The notes under the pieces were generated by a model. That model saw only the letters and a program-made list of their open reading frames with translations, was not told the DNA's origin and did no database searches. Shown in pieces: positions 50,906 to 60,251 of a stretch of 64,000 nucleotides of DNA; the stretch's first letter is position 1, and every line of letters begins with the position of its first letter. The translations under genes and the position numbers were made by a program. The DNA is from Thermodesulfobium acidiphilum (GTDB lineage Bacteria; Thermodesulfobiota; Thermodesulfobiia; Thermodesulfobiales; Thermodesulfobiaceae): contig NZ_CP020921.1 of assembly GCF_003057965.1 (NCBI RefSeq), forward strand, positions 186,001 to 250,000, written 5' to 3'.

Positions 50906-52429
50906 ATGGAGGTATTGTATAGGAAATATAGGCCAACAACGTTTGAGGATATGGTTGGCCAGGATGTTGTAAAAACTGTTCTCGAAAATGCTTCAAAGCT
51001 TGATGATCCTCCTCATGTCTATCTTTTTGCTGGCATGAGGGGTACAGGTAAAACTACTGCAGCAAGAATATTTGCAAGAGCACTTAACTGTACTTCAGAA
51101 GGCAAAAAACCCTGTTTAAAGTGTGAATCTTGTAAAAAGTTCCTGGAGGGTTCTCTTGATTATGTAGAAATGGATGCTGCAACGCACAGTAGCGTAGAGG
51201 ATGCAAGGTCTTTAAGAGAAATGGCATTAATTGCCCCTATGTCTTCAAGGTACAGAATATTTGTAATAGATGAGGTGCATCGCTTGAGTCCTTCAGCTTT
51301 TGATGCCCTACTCAAGATAATTGAAGAACCGCCTCCTTTTTCGATATTTATCTTTGCAACAACTGAACCCCACAAAGTTCCAAAAACCATTCTTTCTAGG
51401 GTATTGAGGTTAGATTTTTCTCCTGTTAATACACAACTTTTAGCATCTTATCTTGATAAGATAGCCAGTCTTGAAGGTTATAAACTTGAAAAGAGTCTAC
51501 TTTTGGCTATTGCAAGAAGATCAGAGGGTTCTGTTAGAGATTCACTTTCATTTTTACAACAAATTTTTATCCTTTTTGAGAAGAAGAGTTTATCAACAAA
51601 GGATATTTATTCTGTTTTAGGTATACCCGATGATGAAATTATCTCAAATATGATGAATTTTATATACAAGGGGGATCTTAGCAGCCTTGTTAACCTTATA
51701 GATTCTTTAAGGACATCGAGCTTTAGTCCCTTTGCAATTGTTGATTCCTGGATTTATTTTGTATTATCAAAAATTAATACCGATACAAGACCTTTAAAAT
51801 TTATTGATAGACTTATAGAGGCAAAAAGTGATTTAAGATACGATCCTAATCCATTTATGAGATTCGAATTGGAAGTTTATGCTATATTTTCACTTCTAAA
51901 TAGAAACGTGAAAATAAATAATGATAGTGATTCTAAAATTTTAGAAAAGAAAGAAAATATAGAAGAAGGTATAAAAAAGGAAGATAAAGTTGATATAAAT
52001 GATATAAATATTAAAATTTTAGCTAATAAGATAACACCTCCTGAGAGTTTTAAAGAGCAAAAAAAAGTGGATCTTAATATTGATCAAATTAACAAGGCAT
52101 ATTTAAAGATTCTTGAACAGATCAAAAATACTAATCCACTTTTGCACGCAAAATATGTAGCTGCTAAACCCATAAAGTTTGAAGGTAATAAAATCACTTT
52201 TGGCTTTTCTAAAAAGGAGTCAAGATGGCACAAAGAGCAATTTGATTCCAATAAAGAAGAAAGAGAAATGCTAAGGAATATGCTTTCAAAAGAATTAGGT
52301 TTTGATGTGGAAATTACTAGCGAATTTATCGAGAAAGAGACTAAAAGGGATTCGAAAACAAAATCTTCTACTTTAACGTTTCCAGATATTTTACAGCACT
52401 TTAATGCAAAGGAAATAAAAAACGATTAG
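50906..52429 (+). CDS. dnaX: DNA polymerase III subunit gamma/tau
   Basis: The 507-residue AAA+ protein starts VLYRKYRPTTFEDMVGQ, with Walker A GMRGTGKTTAARI near 43, a zinc module with four cysteines (C-x8-C-x2-C-x2-C, near 60-75), DEVHRLSPSAFDALLKIIEEPP and TTEPHKVPKTILSR. It is the clamp-loader motor. A charged, low-complexity linker (about 330-390) leads to the tau C-terminal domain. No obvious frameshift site was identified that would make the short form. It heads the dnaX-ybaB-recR cluster typical of bacteria. Confidence 0.96.
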   Translation: MEVLYRKYRPTTFEDMVGQDVVKTVLENASKLDDPPHVYLFAGMRGTGKTTAARIFARALNCTSEGKKPCLKCESCKKFLEGSLDYVEMDAATHSSVEDARSLREMALIAPMSSRYRIFVIDEVHRLSPSAFDALLKIIEEPPPFSIFIFATTEPHKVPKTILSRVLRLDFSPVNTQLLASYLDKIASLEGYKLEKSLLLAIARRSEGSVRDSLSFLQQIFILFEKKSLSTKDIYSVLGIPDDEIISNMMNFIYKGDLSSLVNLIDSLRTSSFSPFAIVDSWIYFVLSKINTDTRPLKFIDRLIEAKSDLRYDPNPFMRFELEVYAIFSLLNRNVKINNDSDSKILEKKENIEEGIKKEDKVDINDINIKILANKITPPESFKEQKKVDLNIDQINKAYLKILEQIKNTNPLLHAKYVAAKPIKFEGNKITFGFSKKESRWHKEQFDSNKEEREMLRNMLSKELGFDVEITSEFIEKETKRDSKTKSSTLTFPDILQHFNAKEIKND

Positions 52430-52481
52430 ACTTAAACTTAGGTAATTATTTTATAAATCAATCAATTTGGGAGGTTTTATT

Positions 52482-52760
52482 ATGATTCCTGGAATGAAAA
52501 AGGCACAACAAATGTTAGAAAAATTTCAAGCAGAGCTTGCCTCTTTAGAAGTTGAGGCTAAAGCAGGCGGAGATCTTGTAAGGGTAGTTGTTACAGGCGA
52601 TCAAAAGATAAAGTCTATAACACTTGATCCTTCTCTTAAAGATGAAGATCTACAAACTCTGGCCGATCTTGTGATGGTAGCTGTTAATAACGCTCTTGAA
52701 GAAGTAAAGGAAGCTGGCATGAAAAAGATGCAAAAAATGGGGCTTCCAGGCCTATTTTAA
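52482..52760 (+). CDS. ybaB: Nucleoid-associated protein YbaB/EbfC
   Basis: Using the ATG at 52482 (GGGAGG 7 nt upstream) the protein has 92 residues and starts MIPGMKKAQQMLEKFQAEL, the family pattern. KAGGDLVRVVVTGDQKIKSI and the C-terminal GMKKMQKMGLPGLF are also typical. YbaB forms dimers that bind DNA and is part of the recombination/repair context with dnaX and recR. Its stop overlaps the recR start by one base (TAATG). Confidence 0.95.
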   Translation: MIPGMKKAQQMLEKFQAELASLEVEAKAGGDLVRVVVTGDQKIKSITLDPSLKDEDLQTLADLVMVAVNNALEEVKEAGMKKMQKMGLPGLF

Positions 52761-53371
52761 TGAAATATCCAAAGCCTTTAAGCGATTTATCTCATGAATT
52801 ATCCCTTCTTCCGGGGATTGGGCCAAAATTGGCTTTAAGGTTAGCTTTCTTCATTTCTCAGAGAGGCGAGGAGAAGAATCTTTCTCTTATTGAAGCATTG
52901 CGAAATTTAAAAAATATAAAAAAATGCTCTCAGTGCAATGCTTTGTCTGAGAACGACCCCTGTGAAATATGTTCAGATCCATCAAGAAACAGTGAAATCT
53001 TATGTGTTGTCTCAGATGTGAGAGATCTGTGGAAGATAGAATCAACTAAATCATATTCTGGCAGGTATTTTGTTTTAAACAGTCTAATTATCCCACTGGA
53101 GGGTATTGACCCGGAAAAAGCCGGTATGACAAAACTCTTTACTTTAATTAGTACAAAAAAACCTAAAGAAATTATTATAGCGTTTGACTTCAGTATTGAG
53201 GGACAAACTACATCTTTATACATAAAAGAAAGGCTCTCAACTCAAAGAGATCAGTTAGGCTATATGCCACAATTAACTCGTCTTGCAATAGGACTTTCTA
53301 TGGGCGATAACCTCAACAACACGGATGAATTCACTATTTCTCAGGCAATATTGCATAGACAGAAAATGTAG
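52760..53371 (+). CDS. recR: Recombination mediator protein RecR
   Basis: The 203-residue protein has an N-terminal helix-hairpin-helix (ELSLLPGIGPKLALRLAFFI), a four-cysteine zinc finger (CSQCNALSENDPCEIC near 55), a Toprim domain (about 80-180; ILCVVSDVRDLWKIES, PLEGIDPEKAG) and a C-terminal LARGLSMG-like segment (TRLAIGLSMGDNL). RecR forms rings that load RecA onto gapped DNA with RecO and RecF. Translationally coupled to ybaB. Full-length for the family. Confidence 0.96.
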   Translation: MKYPKPLSDLSHELSLLPGIGPKLALRLAFFISQRGEEKNLSLIEALRNLKNIKKCSQCNALSENDPCEICSDPSRNSEILCVVSDVRDLWKIESTKSYSGRYFVLNSLIIPLEGIDPEKAGMTKLFTLISTKKPKEIIIAFDFSIEGQTTSLYIKERLSTQRDQLGYMPQLTRLAIGLSMGDNLNNTDEFTISQAILHRQKM

Positions 53372-53457
53372 TGCTTTAATGTGTGGGATAAGTTCAACTT
53401 TTCAAAATTTTAGAAGGTTATTGTATAACTTTAAATTTTTTAGATTTTATTTTGGAT

Positions 53458-54591
53458 ATGTTTAAGATTATTAGTGAAGAGTACAAAGATTATCTTTTGT
53501 CTGTGGGCGAGAATTTGATCCTGGTGCCTCAGGAAAACGTGGGCAAAATAATCTATCTAAAAGGCAATATAGATCACATAGAATGTATAAGAGATTTTAA
53601 GAAGCATCTTTTTTCAAAGGAAAAAATAATAGAATTTGTAGTTTTTCTGAATGATAACACTTCATTTCGTGCTATTTCTGATGAAAGGATTTTCTTAAAG
53701 CTTCATCAATTAGCAAAATATACTAAATGCGAAAGTCCTGAAAGTGCATCGAACAAAAATGTTTTCTCAAGACAATATCTTTCTTTAATTTTACCGAAAA
53801 TTCCAACTGCTATCCTCATTTTAGCAATTTTGTTTGCAATTTTTATTTTTGCAAATAAGTTTTATAAGAACCCGCATAAAATCTTTTATGGAGAACCTAG
53901 TATTAACATTATTTATCCCCAAGGGGATTCAGTAGAGCTTAAAAACATTGAAAATGGCTTATATCTTGAAGTAGAGTCTAATTTCGAACCAAAAGAGATT
54001 GATATTCTTGTGGATGGGAGTGTGGTTTATCAGAAAAGGAATTCAAAAGATGTTTATTATCAATGGTTCCCTCCAAATCCAGGAATATATAAAATCGTTG
54101 CTCGTTCTCAACTTAACGGAAAGGATGTTTTTTCGAAAACTTTGACAGTTTACGCACAGGTCCCAGAAAACAAAAATTATGCTCAAACTAATATAGAAAC
54201 TTCAGCTTATGAAACTACAAAAATTGTACTTGGGAATCCTGTCACAATGTATTCAGAGCCTGATGAATCATCTGTGGTAGCTGGAACTATAGATAACGGA
54301 TCAAAAGTAAAAGTTATTAAAAAGGTTGTAAGTCACAACTCAAAGCTTTATACGTTAAAAGAGGATCTTAGTTTATACACTGATGGGGTATTTATAAGCC
54401 TTAAAAAGGGGGAATTATTGAGACTTTACGATTCTTCTGGGGATATTTTTACTTTGATGTATAAAAACGGTGACTCTATTAGTCTTGTGAGACTTCAGAG
54501 ACAATATCTACAAAGAGTTAATACAGAAGAATGGTACAAAGTTATATATAATGAAAAAGAAGGATGGATAAGTTCTTTCTTTACGAGGTGA
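53458..54591 (+). CDS. Unrecognised single-pass membrane protein with a C-terminal SH3-like domain
   Basis: From the ATG at 53458 the protein has 377 residues; a TTG at 53452 is a close alternative. I recognise no full-length family. The first 105 residues are predicted cytosolic (KIISEEYKDYLLSVGENLIL, then LGNIDHIECIRDFKKH-type helices). One membrane helix follows (about 113-133), then an Ig-like beta domain (about 150-220; PGIYKIVARSQLNGKDVF). A segment near 240-375 resembles bacterial SH3 repeats that bind peptidoglycan (GNPVTMYSEPDESSVVAGTI, WYKVIYNEKEGWISSFF). It lies 4 nt before a glycosyltransferase gene, so it could recruit glycan synthesis to the wall. That role is inference. Confidence 0.8.
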   Translation: MFKIISEEYKDYLLSVGENLILVPQENVGKIIYLKGNIDHIECIRDFKKHLFSKEKIIEFVVFLNDNTSFRAISDERIFLKLHQLAKYTKCESPESASNKNVFSRQYLSLILPKIPTAILILAILFAIFIFANKFYKNPHKIFYGEPSINIIYPQGDSVELKNIENGLYLEVESNFEPKEIDILVDGSVVYQKRNSKDVYYQWFPPNPGIYKIVARSQLNGKDVFSKTLTVYAQVPENKNYAQTNIETSAYETTKIVLGNPVTMYSEPDESSVVAGTIDNGSKVKVIKKVVSHNSKLYTLKEDLSLYTDGVFISLKKGELLRLYDSSGDIFTLMYKNGDSISLVRLQRQYLQRVNTEEWYKVIYNEKEGWISSFFTR

Positions 54592-54595
54592 TGAT

Positions 54596-55621
54596 ATGAA
54601 GATTGCTATGATTTCACCAATTGCGTGGAGAACTCCTCCAAGGCATTATGGACCCTGGGAACAGGTTACATCATTGCTAACAGAAGGCCTTGTAAAAGAG
54701 GGTTTAAATGTAACCTTGTTTGCAACTGCAGATTCTATTACTTCTGCAAAGCTTGTTTCTGTAGTGCCAACAGGCTATGAAGAAGATAAAGAAGCTGACC
54801 CAAAGGTCTTAGAGTACCTTCATATCTCTAACGTTTTTGAGATGGCAGACGAATTTGACATAATACATAACCAATTTGACTTTATGCCGCTTTGCTATTC
54901 TAGACTTACAAAAACGCCAATGGTTACTACTATACACGGCTTTTCATCTGAAAAAATATTGCCTATTTACAAAAAATATAACAAACACGTTAGTTATGTA
55001 TCTATTTCAAACTCGGATAGATATCCAAGCCTTGATTATATTTCTACGATATATCACGGAATTGATATTAACAATTTTCCATTTAACCCGGATCCGAGGG
55101 ATTATCTTTTATTTTTTGGAAGGATGCATCCGGATAAGGGCGCTCATGATGCAATTAAAATAGCAAAATTTTTTAAAATGAAACTTTTTTTGGCAGGTCC
55201 TATACAGGATGAGGCTTATTTTAAAGAAAATATACAGCCTCACCTATCAGAAGATATAAAATATTTAGGCAGCGTTGGCCCTGAAAAAAGAGGAGAGTTG
55301 CTTTCTAACGCTATATGTTTGCTTCACCCTATATACTTTAATGAACCGTTCGGTTTGAGCGTAATTGAATCATTAGCTTGTGGTACTCCTGTCTTAGCTT
55401 ATAATAGGGGAAGTATGAAGGAGATACTTGATGAATCAATTGGGATATTGGTTAGCTCTTTTGAGGAGGCAGTAGAGAAGTTTGGGCTTATTTATAAAAT
55501 AAAAAGAAGTGATTGTAGAAAATATGTGGAAAGAAAGTTTACTTCTCAAAGAATGGTAAGTGAATATATTGAAGTCTATAAAAGGATATTAAATAGCAAT
55601 CAAGGAGGAATGATACAATGA
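54596..55621 (+). CDS. GT4-family glycosyltransferase
   Basis: The 341-residue GT-B enzyme starts KIAMISPIAWRTPPRHYGPWEQV, with the acceptor loop GPWEQ and DIIHNQFDF, THHGF-like TTIHGFSSEK, then the donor half: YLLFFGRMHPDKGAHDAI, LHPIYFNEPFGLSVIESLACGTPVLAYNRGSMKEIL (E-x7-E nucleotide-sugar motif). GT4 members of this type usually transfer mannose or glucose from a nucleotide donor. Its ATG is 4 nt after the SH3-type gene and its stop overlaps the GH130 gene (ATGA), so the three are co-expressed. The substrate is unknown. Confidence 0.92.
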   Translation: MKIAMISPIAWRTPPRHYGPWEQVTSLLTEGLVKEGLNVTLFATADSITSAKLVSVVPTGYEEDKEADPKVLEYLHISNVFEMADEFDIIHNQFDFMPLCYSRLTKTPMVTTIHGFSSEKILPIYKKYNKHVSYVSISNSDRYPSLDYISTIYHGIDINNFPFNPDPRDYLLFFGRMHPDKGAHDAIKIAKFFKMKLFLAGPIQDEAYFKENIQPHLSEDIKYLGSVGPEKRGELLSNAICLLHPIYFNEPFGLSVIESLACGTPVLAYNRGSMKEILDESIGILVSSFEEAVEKFGLIYKIKRSDCRKYVERKFTSQRMVSEYIEVYKRILNSNQGGMIQ

Positions 55622-56568
55622 ATTTAGAGTTATATAAAGGTTCTGGAATAGTAAAGAGATATATATTTAATCCTGTTCTTACTAAATATGACGTTCCTTA
55701 TGAAGTTTCAACAGTTTATAATCCGGCTATTACTATGTATCAAAATAAGTATATATTAATATTTAGAGCAGCTAAGCTTAATGGCAGGTCAATTTTAGGG
55801 AAAGCTATTTCTGAAGATGGTCTTAATTTTGAAGTTGAAAGAGAACCATTTATGGTACCTGAAAGCGATGGGTATTTTGGCAGATATGAAAGTGCTGGCA
55901 TAGAAGACCCACGAATTACTAGAATTGGTGATGAGTACTTTATTACCTATAGCGCTTACTCTGAATATGGGGTAAGGATTGGCCTTGCAAAGACGACCGA
56001 CTTTAAGAGAGTTGAAAGAATTGCTCTAATTACAAGTGCAGATCATAGAAATATAGTAATTTTCCCTGAGAAATTTGGTACTGACTACGTTAGACTGGAT
56101 AGACCTCACTCTGATATAATCCCCTGGTCCATCTGGATTTCATATTCAAAGGATCTTATACACTGGGGTAGATCGGAAATTTTGATAAAGCCGAAGCCAT
56201 ATCATTGGGATGAGCTAAAAATTGGTCCGGGTGCACCCCCTATAAAGACAAAGGACGGTTGGCTTAGTATTATTCACGGAGTTTATATGACTATGAGTGG
56301 TTCTGTTTATAGATTGGGCGTAGTTTTACACGATTTAGAAGACCCAGGTAAAATTTTGGGTTTATCTGACGAATGGATTCTTGAACCAGAGGATCATTGG
56401 GAAAGAGTTGGTTATGTTCCCAACGTTGTGTTCTGTTCAGCTGCTCTGAAGGAAGGCGATTTTATTAGGCTGTGGTGGGGAGCTGCTGATAGCGTAGTGT
56501 GTACAGGAATCGCAAGAGTGGACGAACTTGTAGAAAAGTGTCTAAAAAATAAAAGAAAACCCTTATAA
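55618..56568 (+). CDS. GH130-family beta-mannoside phosphorylase or related enzyme, paralogue 1
   Basis: The 316-residue five-bladed beta-propeller protein has the GH130 opening NPAITMYQNKYILIFRAA, the catalytic-acid motif GIEDPRITRIG, and GPGAPPIKTKDGWLSIIHGVYMT with SGSVYRLGVVLHDLEDP. Family members phosphorolyse beta-1,4- or beta-1,2-mannosides to mannose 1-phosphate, and related ones synthesise mannan. The conserved DRPHSDIIPW segment provides the likely phosphate or leaving-group site. AAGGAGG precedes the ATG, which overlaps the GT4 stop. A second GH130 gene (61383-62336), also coupled to a GT4 gene, lies 5 kb away. Confidence 0.9.
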   Translation: MNLELYKGSGIVKRYIFNPVLTKYDVPYEVSTVYNPAITMYQNKYILIFRAAKLNGRSILGKAISEDGLNFEVEREPFMVPESDGYFGRYESAGIEDPRITRIGDEYFITYSAYSEYGVRIGLAKTTDFKRVERIALITSADHRNIVIFPEKFGTDYVRLDRPHSDIIPWSIWISYSKDLIHWGRSEILIKPKPYHWDELKIGPGAPPIKTKDGWLSIIHGVYMTMSGSVYRLGVVLHDLEDPGKILGLSDEWILEPEDHWERVGYVPNVVFCSAALKEGDFIRLWWGAADSVVCTGIARVDELVEKCLKNKRKPL

Positions 56569-56580
56569 CAATTTATCTTT

Positions 56581-57603
56581 CTATTTTATAATGTTATAAA
56601 AAGCATCTCTTTGGGCACTTTCAAAACCAGCTGATTTTATGAGATTTTCTAGTTCTTCTGTGCTTTGAGGCTTGTGGTTTTGTCCCATTGCGCTTGCAAC
56701 CACGTTTTCTTCAAGCATCACTGAACCTAGATCATTTGCCCCGCAAAGTAGAGCAACTGGCGCTACATCTTTTCCTACTGTAAGCCACGATGCACCTATA
56801 TTTGGTATATTATCAAAAAAAATTCTTGATAGTGCTACAGTTTTTAAATAATCAATTTTGTTTTCCCATTTTGTTTTACTTTTTGATTTAAAAATCCAGG
56901 GGATAAATGCTATGAAGCCTCCAGTTTCATCTTGTAGATCTCTTACTTTTTTAAGATGTTGCAATCTATCATCAATCGTTTCGCCGAAGCCTATTACCAT
57001 GGTAGCAGTACTCATTAAACCTGAATAGTGAGCAATTCTATGAATGTGTAGCCATGTAGAAGACGAGATCTTTTTTGGGCTAATTGTTTGCCTAATTTTG
57101 TCGACCAATATTTCTGCTCCAGCTCCAGGGAGCCCCTGAAGTCCAGCATCCTTTAATTTTTCTATTACTTCCTTATAAGAGATACGTTCAATTTTTGAAA
57201 AATGATCTATTTCTGCAGCTGATAGTGAATGAAGCACTAAATTGGGATATTTTTTTTTAATGTGTTTGAATATTTCTATTATATCTATAAGCCTAAACTC
57301 TGGGTCCAGTCCACCTTGAAGCATAATTTGTGTTGCATTAAGCTTTACAGCTTCGTCTACTCGTTTATAAATTTCAGCCTTAGAAAGCCTGATAGAATTT
57401 TTACTTCCTACAGGTACGCTAAAATAGCAGAATTTACAGTTTGAAGTACAAACGTTACTATAATTTATATTTCTATCTATAATATAAGTTACTTTTTTGT
57501 GTCCGAACTCAGCCCTTGTTTTGTCAGCCAATTTTGCAAGCTCAAATAATGGCAAATCGAAAAGTTTTTTTGCCTGTGGTATGCTTATTCTATTTTTTAT
57601 CAT
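56581..57603 (-). CDS. mqnC: Cyclic dehypoxanthine futalosine synthase MqnC
   Basis: From the ATG at 57603 (AGAGGTG just upstream; an in-frame GTG two codons earlier is less likely) the protein has 340 residues. The radical SAM motif is CTSNCKFCYF near residue 52, followed by LQGGLDPEF, HSLSAAEI, GLPGAGAEIL and TATMVIGFGE. MqnC cyclises dehypoxanthine futalosine in the futalosine route to menaquinone. It is the last gene of the minus-strand mqnD-mqnE-mqnA-mqnC operon and converges with GH130 paralogue 1 (12 nt gap). Confidence 0.95.
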   Translation of the reverse strand: MIKNRISIPQAKKLFDLPLFELAKLADKTRAEFGHKKVTYIIDRNINYSNVCTSNCKFCYFSVPVGSKNSIRLSKAEIYKRVDEAVKLNATQIMLQGGLDPEFRLIDIIEIFKHIKKKYPNLVLHSLSAAEIDHFSKIERISYKEVIEKLKDAGLQGLPGAGAEILVDKIRQTISPKKISSSTWLHIHRIAHYSGLMSTATMVIGFGETIDDRLQHLKKVRDLQDETGGFIAFIPWIFKSKSKTKWENKIDYLKTVALSRIFFDNIPNIGASWLTVGKDVAPVALLCGANDLGSVMLEENVVASAMGQNHKPQSTEELENLIKSAGFESAQRDAFYNIIK

Positions 57604-57622
57604 GTGCACCTCTTAAAATTTA

Positions 57623-58366
57623 TTAATAATTTAAGCTTTTTATTAATTTTTCTAATTCAAATAGTCCCTTCAAGTCATTCGTGTCAAGGATATATGACAA
57701 ATTTGAATAATATTCATTTGCGGATGTCTTTTTATATTTCCAATCTAAATTATTTTTTTCTATTTCGGCGAACTTTAAAGCAAGCGAATAGGTTTTAATA
57801 AAGTCTAATAAAAGATCGTTTCTAATTTCTTTTCGCGCGGCAAGCAGCGAAAAAACAGTGGGCAAATTAGTTTGTTGTTTCCAGAGTTCTGACACGTCGT
57901 ATACGAAACTATTATTTTTATTATCCATAAAGCTTAAGGCATCGTCACCAATAATTACCTGAGCGCAGAAGTTACTTGAATTCTTAGAGAAAATAGGATT
58001 GATTCTATAAAATTTTCTAAGTATACATATTACCATGCTATTGATAGTATTTGAGGTGTTCGATAACCTTATTATCTTTTTGTCAAGATTTTCAATTGGT
58101 TCGTTTGAGACAAGAAAGGTGCTAAGAACTGGTCCGTAGCAAGAAAGACCAAATGGTAAAATTGGTTTGAGCAAATCCTGATTGTTAATCCAGGTAACTG
58201 AAGATATTGTTGCAACGTCTAGTTTATCGTTTAATAACATATCGTTTAGGGTTGCGGGATCTGACAGGAAAAATTTATAACCAATTTTTTCAAGTCCCAG
58301 TTTCACCGGCAAAAAATTGTAAAACTTTATCAAACCAAACCTTAAAAAATTTTCATTAGTTTTCAT
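57623..58366 (-). CDS. mqnA: Chorismate dehydratase MqnA
   Basis: The ATG at 58366 follows GGGAG by 8 nt, giving 247 residues. It is a periplasmic-binding-fold enzyme of the MqnA/MqnD family: RFGLIKFYNFLPVKLGLEK, PATLNDMLLNDKLDVATISS, and the WKQQTNLPTVFSLLAARKEI segment. MqnA dehydrates chorismate to 3-enolpyruvylbenzoate, the first committed step. The N-terminal sequence is divergent and the assignment uses context as well as motifs. It lies 40 nt after mqnE and 19 nt before mqnC. Confidence 0.88.
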   Translation of the reverse strand: MKTNENFLRFGLIKFYNFLPVKLGLEKIGYKFFLSDPATLNDMLLNDKLDVATISSVTWINNQDLLKPILPFGLSCYGPVLSTFLVSNEPIENLDKKIIRLSNTSNTINSMVICILRKFYRINPIFSKNSSNFCAQVIIGDDALSFMDNKNNSFVYDVSELWKQQTNLPTVFSLLAARKEIRNDLLLDFIKTYSLALKFAEIEKNNLDWKYKKTSANEYYSNLSYILDTNDLKGLFELEKLIKSLNY

Positions 58367-58406
58367 TTTTTTGTCTCCCGATTTTTCTAAGATAAACAAA
58401 CAATTT

Positions 58407-59414
58407 TTATCCTATCTTTTCGTAAAGAGAATTTCTTTCGAAAGGAACGAGACCAATATTCGTTATCATATCCTTTAGGCTTTCAGCCGATAATCCTCCT
58501 GGTTCTGGAGATCCTCCTTCGTGCATAATTTTCTCGTCTACTAAAGTGCCTTCAAGATCATCTGCGCCAGTCCAGAGCGCCATGAGCGCGCAATCTTGTC
58601 CTATTGATGGCCAATATGCTTTTATGTGAGGAATTGACAAAACTAAGCGCGAAATTGCAATTGTTTTAAGGGTTTTAATACTTGTTGCTGGTTTTATATG
58701 TCTAAATTTTGTGTTTAAAGGTTGAAATTTCAATGGGATAAAGGCCTGGAAGCCTCCTGTTTTTTGCTGTAGATCTTCTAAAAGATTCAGGTGTTCCAAT
58801 ATATCGTCAAAAGTTTCAAAATGGCCATATAACATAGTAGCATTTGATTTTAATCCAATTTTGTGGGCAATTTCATGAATTTTGAGCCACATTTCTGGCG
58901 AGGTCTTCTTAGTTAGAAGCTTTGTTCTCATAGAATCTTTTAATATTTCTGCTCCCCCACCTGTAAGGGATACGCTGCCGTGGTTTAAGAGATCTTCAAT
59001 TATGCTTTCTATTGGTTTGTTCTCTTCCTTTGCGTAGAACTCAACTTCTACTGCCGTAAGAGATTTTATTGTAGCTTTTGGAAGCGTCTTTCTAATTGAA
59101 TCTAGGATTTTAAGGACTTCATTCCACTTCAAATCTGGATTAAGACCTGAAGTAATATGAACCTCGCTTAACCATGTTAAACCCTGTAGCTTAGAGGCAA
59201 CGACCTCTGGCGATAGCTTATATGCATCAAAGTCATCTTTGTTCCTGGCAAAAGGACAAAAGCCGCATCTTTCTACACAAATGTTGGTAAGGTTTAGATG
59301 AATATTTTTTGCAAAGAAGACGTTTTTGCCGTATAGAGAGCTTTTCTTTTTATTGGCCTCGTTGAACAAATCTATTGGATTATCTATTAAATTTTTTAAG
59401 TCTGATCTATTCAT
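58407..59414 (-). CDS. mqnE: Aminofutalosine synthase MqnE
   Basis: The 335-residue radical SAM enzyme shows the cluster motif CVERCGFCPFAR (near residue 46), VHITSGLNPDLKW, SLTAVEVEFYA, LTGGGAEIL and NATMLYGHFET, followed by GGFQAFIPLKFQP. MqnE links 3-enolpyruvylbenzoate to SAM-derived adenosine, making aminofutalosine. Its start overlaps the mqnD stop by 8 nt, with GGAGAG as ribosome-binding site. MqnE and MqnC are paralogous; the GHFET and GGGSPEP/EGGSPEPGG segments mark this copy as MqnE. Confidence 0.94.
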   Translation of the reverse strand: MNRSDLKNLIDNPIDLFNEANKKKSSLYGKNVFFAKNIHLNLTNICVERCGFCPFARNKDDFDAYKLSPEVVASKLQGLTWLSEVHITSGLNPDLKWNEVLKILDSIRKTLPKATIKSLTAVEVEFYAKEENKPIESIIEDLLNHGSVSLTGGGAEILKDSMRTKLLTKKTSPEMWLKIHEIAHKIGLKSNATMLYGHFETFDDILEHLNLLEDLQQKTGGFQAFIPLKFQPLNTKFRHIKPATSIKTLKTIAISRLVLSIPHIKAYWPSIGQDCALMALWTGADDLEGTLVDEKIMHEGGSPEPGGLSAESLKDMITNIGLVPFERNSLYEKIG

Positions 59415-60231
59415 TTAATATGCTCTCCGGTATGTCTGGAATAGAAGGAATTAAAGATTTTTCAAATGCAACCTTATACAATATGTTTAGCGATTTGTAC
59501 AAACTTTCATGAAATTTAATAGTATAATCGTTTACATACATATTTACAAATTTTTCATTCATTTCAGAATTAAGATCTCTGCCAAATTTCATGGCATGTG
59601 TGAGTGCTTCCTCAGGATGTGCTTTCCCCCATTTTATGGATTCTCTTAACAGGTTATTTATCATAATTCTTTCGTTTCTTAAACTTTTATGAATAGCGTT
59701 GCCACCTAATGGCAAGGGTAAATTATATTTTTCATACCACCACTCTCCAAGATCTACTATCTTTTTTAATCCCATATTTTTGTAAGAAAGTTGTCCTTCA
59801 TGAATTAATAGACCTGCATCAACTTCTGAGTTAATAACTTTATCCATTATTTGATCGAAAGGAACGAATACTTCTTTGTGATCCTGTGAATATATGCGAA
59901 AAACTAAAGTTGCAGTAGTGAGCTCTCCCGGAAGGGCAATAACTTTGTTCTCCAGATTTGAAAGGGGATTTTTTGAAATAAGTATTGGGCCGTATTTATC
60001 TCCTACACTTGAACCTACGCTCATAAGATCATACTTGTCTATAATGTATGGTAGGGCATGATAAGAAATTGCGCTAATGTGATAGCGTCCGTTTATTGCT
60101 TCCTTGTTAAGAGTTTCTATATCTGATAGGGTTTCTTCTAATTCATATTTTGATTCGATTTTCCCATGCGTTAAGGCATAAAACATAAATGCATCATCAG
60201 GATCTGGGCTGTGTGCAACTGTTAATTTCAT
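59407..60231 (-). CDS. mqnD: 1,4-dihydroxy-6-naphthoate synthase MqnD
   Basis: The 274-residue protein begins LTVAHSPDPDDAFMFYALTHGKI, the MqnD signature, with ISYHALPYI, GPILISK, LPGELTTATLVFRI, and GLLIHEGQLSYKNMGL (catalytic His region) and LGGNAIHKSL. It cuts cyclic futalosine to form the naphthoate ring. AGGAGG lies 6 nt before the ATG. It is the first enzyme gene after tetR (20 nt gap). The mqnB hydrolase gene is not in the operon or window and may be supplied by an MTA/SAH nucleosidase. Confidence 0.95.
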   Translation of the reverse strand: MKLTVAHSPDPDDAFMFYALTHGKIESKYELEETLSDIETLNKEAINGRYHISAISYHALPYIIDKYDLMSVGSSVGDKYGPILISKNPLSNLENKVIALPGELTTATLVFRIYSQDHKEVFVPFDQIMDKVINSEVDAGLLIHEGQLSYKNMGLKKIVDLGEWWYEKYNLPLPLGGNAIHKSLRNERIMINNLLRESIKWGKAHPEEALTHAMKFGRDLNSEMNEKFVNMYVNDYTIKFHESLYKSLNILYKVAFEKSLIPSIPDIPESILNE

Positions 60232-60251
60232 TAAAAACCTCCTAAAATTAA

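Noticed and set aside
56563-56599. TTATAACA/TGTTATAA inverted repeat between the convergent GH130 and mqnC genes
   Set aside because: All-weak 8-bp arms with a 21-nt loop and no proper T run; not a credible terminator, although some transcription end is expected here.
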